Shown here: positions 63,406-64,000 of the stretch, piece by piece
How the letters are laid out: every line of letters begins with the position of its first letter
Position numbering within the stretch: position 1 is the first letter of the stretch
DNA from: Calothrix anomala FACHB-343
GTDB lineage: Bacteria > Cyanobacteriota > Cyanobacteriia > Cyanobacteriales > Nostocaceae
NCBI RefSeq assembly: GCF_014696435.1
Contig: NZ_JACJQG010000033.1
Location: 1-64,000 of the forward strand
DNA length: 64,000 nt
Reading direction: 5' to 3'
Position numbers and translations under genes: made by a program
The notes under the pieces: generated by a model
Told to the model about the DNA's origin: nothing
What the model saw: the letters and a program-made list of their open reading frames with translations, nothing else
Databases searched by the model: none

Positions 63406-63438
63406 AATAAGGAGTTATGCAAAACATAACTCCTTATT
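63406..63438. terminator. Bidirectional terminator
   Basis: AATAAGGAGTTATG (63406-63419) pairs with CATAACTCCTTATT (63425-63438), a perfect 14-bp stem with a CAAAA loop. It lies between the two convergent genes. Confidence 0.8.
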
Positions 63439-63471
63439 TATCATTAATAATTCTTCAGCTAATTTGCTCGC

Positions 63472-64000
63472 TCAATTGGGAGAGATTTGACTACACATTT
63501 GCAAAATGTGTCTGTCATTAGCACTAATAGACTTTAGCTGATGATAATCTTGCAAGGCGACAGAATAAGGATAAGAAGTGAAAGCATCCTCATTAATGTT
63601 AGGTGTAGTACTAGTTGTAGCGACTGGATGGTAATTATTACCATCTGGGGATGCATTCACCGTCATTGCTAATTCGCCTGAGCGGTCAATTGTGCCTTGA
63701 AAACAACTAAACTCAGAGCTAGGCATATATAATGCACCTCTGACTGTAGCTTGGCGCTTTTCAAAGATGATATAACCTTGTCCTAGCTGATTTGGTTTTG
63801 GTGATTGACCATACAGATAAAGGCCATCTTCTGTGGGTAAATTACTTACTGGTAAATTTCTGACTCCGGAAGCAGATTGTTCTGCTTTAGTCGCCAGGGC
63901 TGTAGTTTCGGGTGCTGCTTTTAAAGCCTCTGCTGAACCTTGCGCGGATGGTTGCTGCAAATTCTCGCTCATCCAATAATCTTTATTTGTCTGCGCTTTG
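63472..64000 (-). CDS. Hypothetical protein, probably 5'-truncated by the window edge
   Basis: At least 166 residues are coded. The visible ATG (63972) lacks a Shine-Dalgarno, and the frame stays open to the window edge (KAQTNKDYW- before the Met), so the true start is likely beyond 64000. The N-terminal part is A/E/Q-rich (low complexity). The C-terminal part holds ARGALYMPSSEFSCFQGTID-like text (about 78-97) and a late Cys. No signal peptide or membrane segment is visible in the part shown. Family not recognised; conserved appearance. Confidence 0.6.
   Translation of the reverse strand, partial: KAQTNKDYWMSENLQQPSAQGSAEALKAAPETTALATKAEQSASGVRNLPVSNLPTEDGLYLYGQSPKPNQLGQGYIIFEKRQATVRGALYMPSSEFSCFQGTIDRSGELAMTVNASPDGNNYHPVATTSTTPNINEDAFTSYPYSVALQDYHQLKSISANDRHILQMCSQISPN

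Noticed and set aside
1-64000. CRISPR arrays
   Set aside because: The regular repeats are 7-, 21- or 63-bp tandem units without unique spacers of about 30-40 bp, and no cas gene is present.

Overview
The window comes from a filamentous, probably Nostocales cyanobacterium. This is supported by photosynthesis genes (psbV, a psbV2-like cytochrome, petE, petJ, ndhD), cyanobacterial markers (pipX, DUF3086, DUF3119), many copies of the octamer GCGATCGC (HIP1), heptanucleotide tandem repeats between genes, and a mycosporine-like amino acid (MAA) sunscreen cluster. The genus cannot be fixed from the sequence. There is no CRISPR array, rRNA or prophage. Most genes are chromosomal housekeeping genes, separated by a dense population of small palindromic and MITE-like repeats.

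Layout. 1-8 kb: the tail of a truncated ORF, an MFS exporter, a NodB deacetylase lipoprotein, a small minus-strand set including a decayed HNH nuclease, a ribbon-helix-helix-like protein, and a GAF sensor kinase whose H-box lacks histidine, followed by a SRPBCC protein. 8-19 kb: tRNA-Glu, a Na+/H+ antiporter, a cytochrome b-like protein, a lipase gene broken by a tiny repeat, a TonB-like protein, a Ski2-type helicase and a PAS histidine kinase. 19-24 kb: a minus-strand set of MlaE permease, DUF3119, DUF3086 and plsY (lipid transport and synthesis). 24-35 kb: sppA, aroH, a secreted CHAT protein paired with a beta-barrel-like protein, a methyltransferase, a Uma2 protein, an RluA-type synthase, a DCC-family protein and ndhD.

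36.5-42.1 kb holds mysA-mysB-mysC-mysD, the MAA route from a C7 sugar phosphate through 4-deoxygadusol and mycosporine-glycine to a disubstituted MAA. The gene spacers carry palindromic repeats, and two related short-peptide ORFs lie upstream. Next come an RTX-repeat protein, tatC with a csaA-like gene, a 21-bp minisatellite, a lytic transglycosylase, a large AAA+ protein and two sugar ABC permeases.

52.6-55.6 kb is an electron-carrier cluster: psbV, psbV2-like, petE and petJ. A strongly structured, terminator-ended RNA candidate lies between petE and petJ, and a GAC-N5-GTC palindrome overlaps the petE promoter. 55.9-62 kb is a minus-strand nitrogen/division/ribosome block: der, ecfT, pipX, pipY, sepF, proC. 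It is followed by an IS200-like RAYT transposase flanked by inverted REP-like hairpin pairs, a nuclease lipoprotein, and a CDS that probably runs off the right edge.

The most notable signals are the petE-petJ RNA candidate, the paired peptide ORFs before mysA, the RAYT/REP unit with compensatory stem changes, the kinase whose H-box is overwritten by a HIP1 site, the repeat whose loop is inverted between two copies, and the repeat-broken lipase. All functional calls are made by eye from the sequence; no database search was run.
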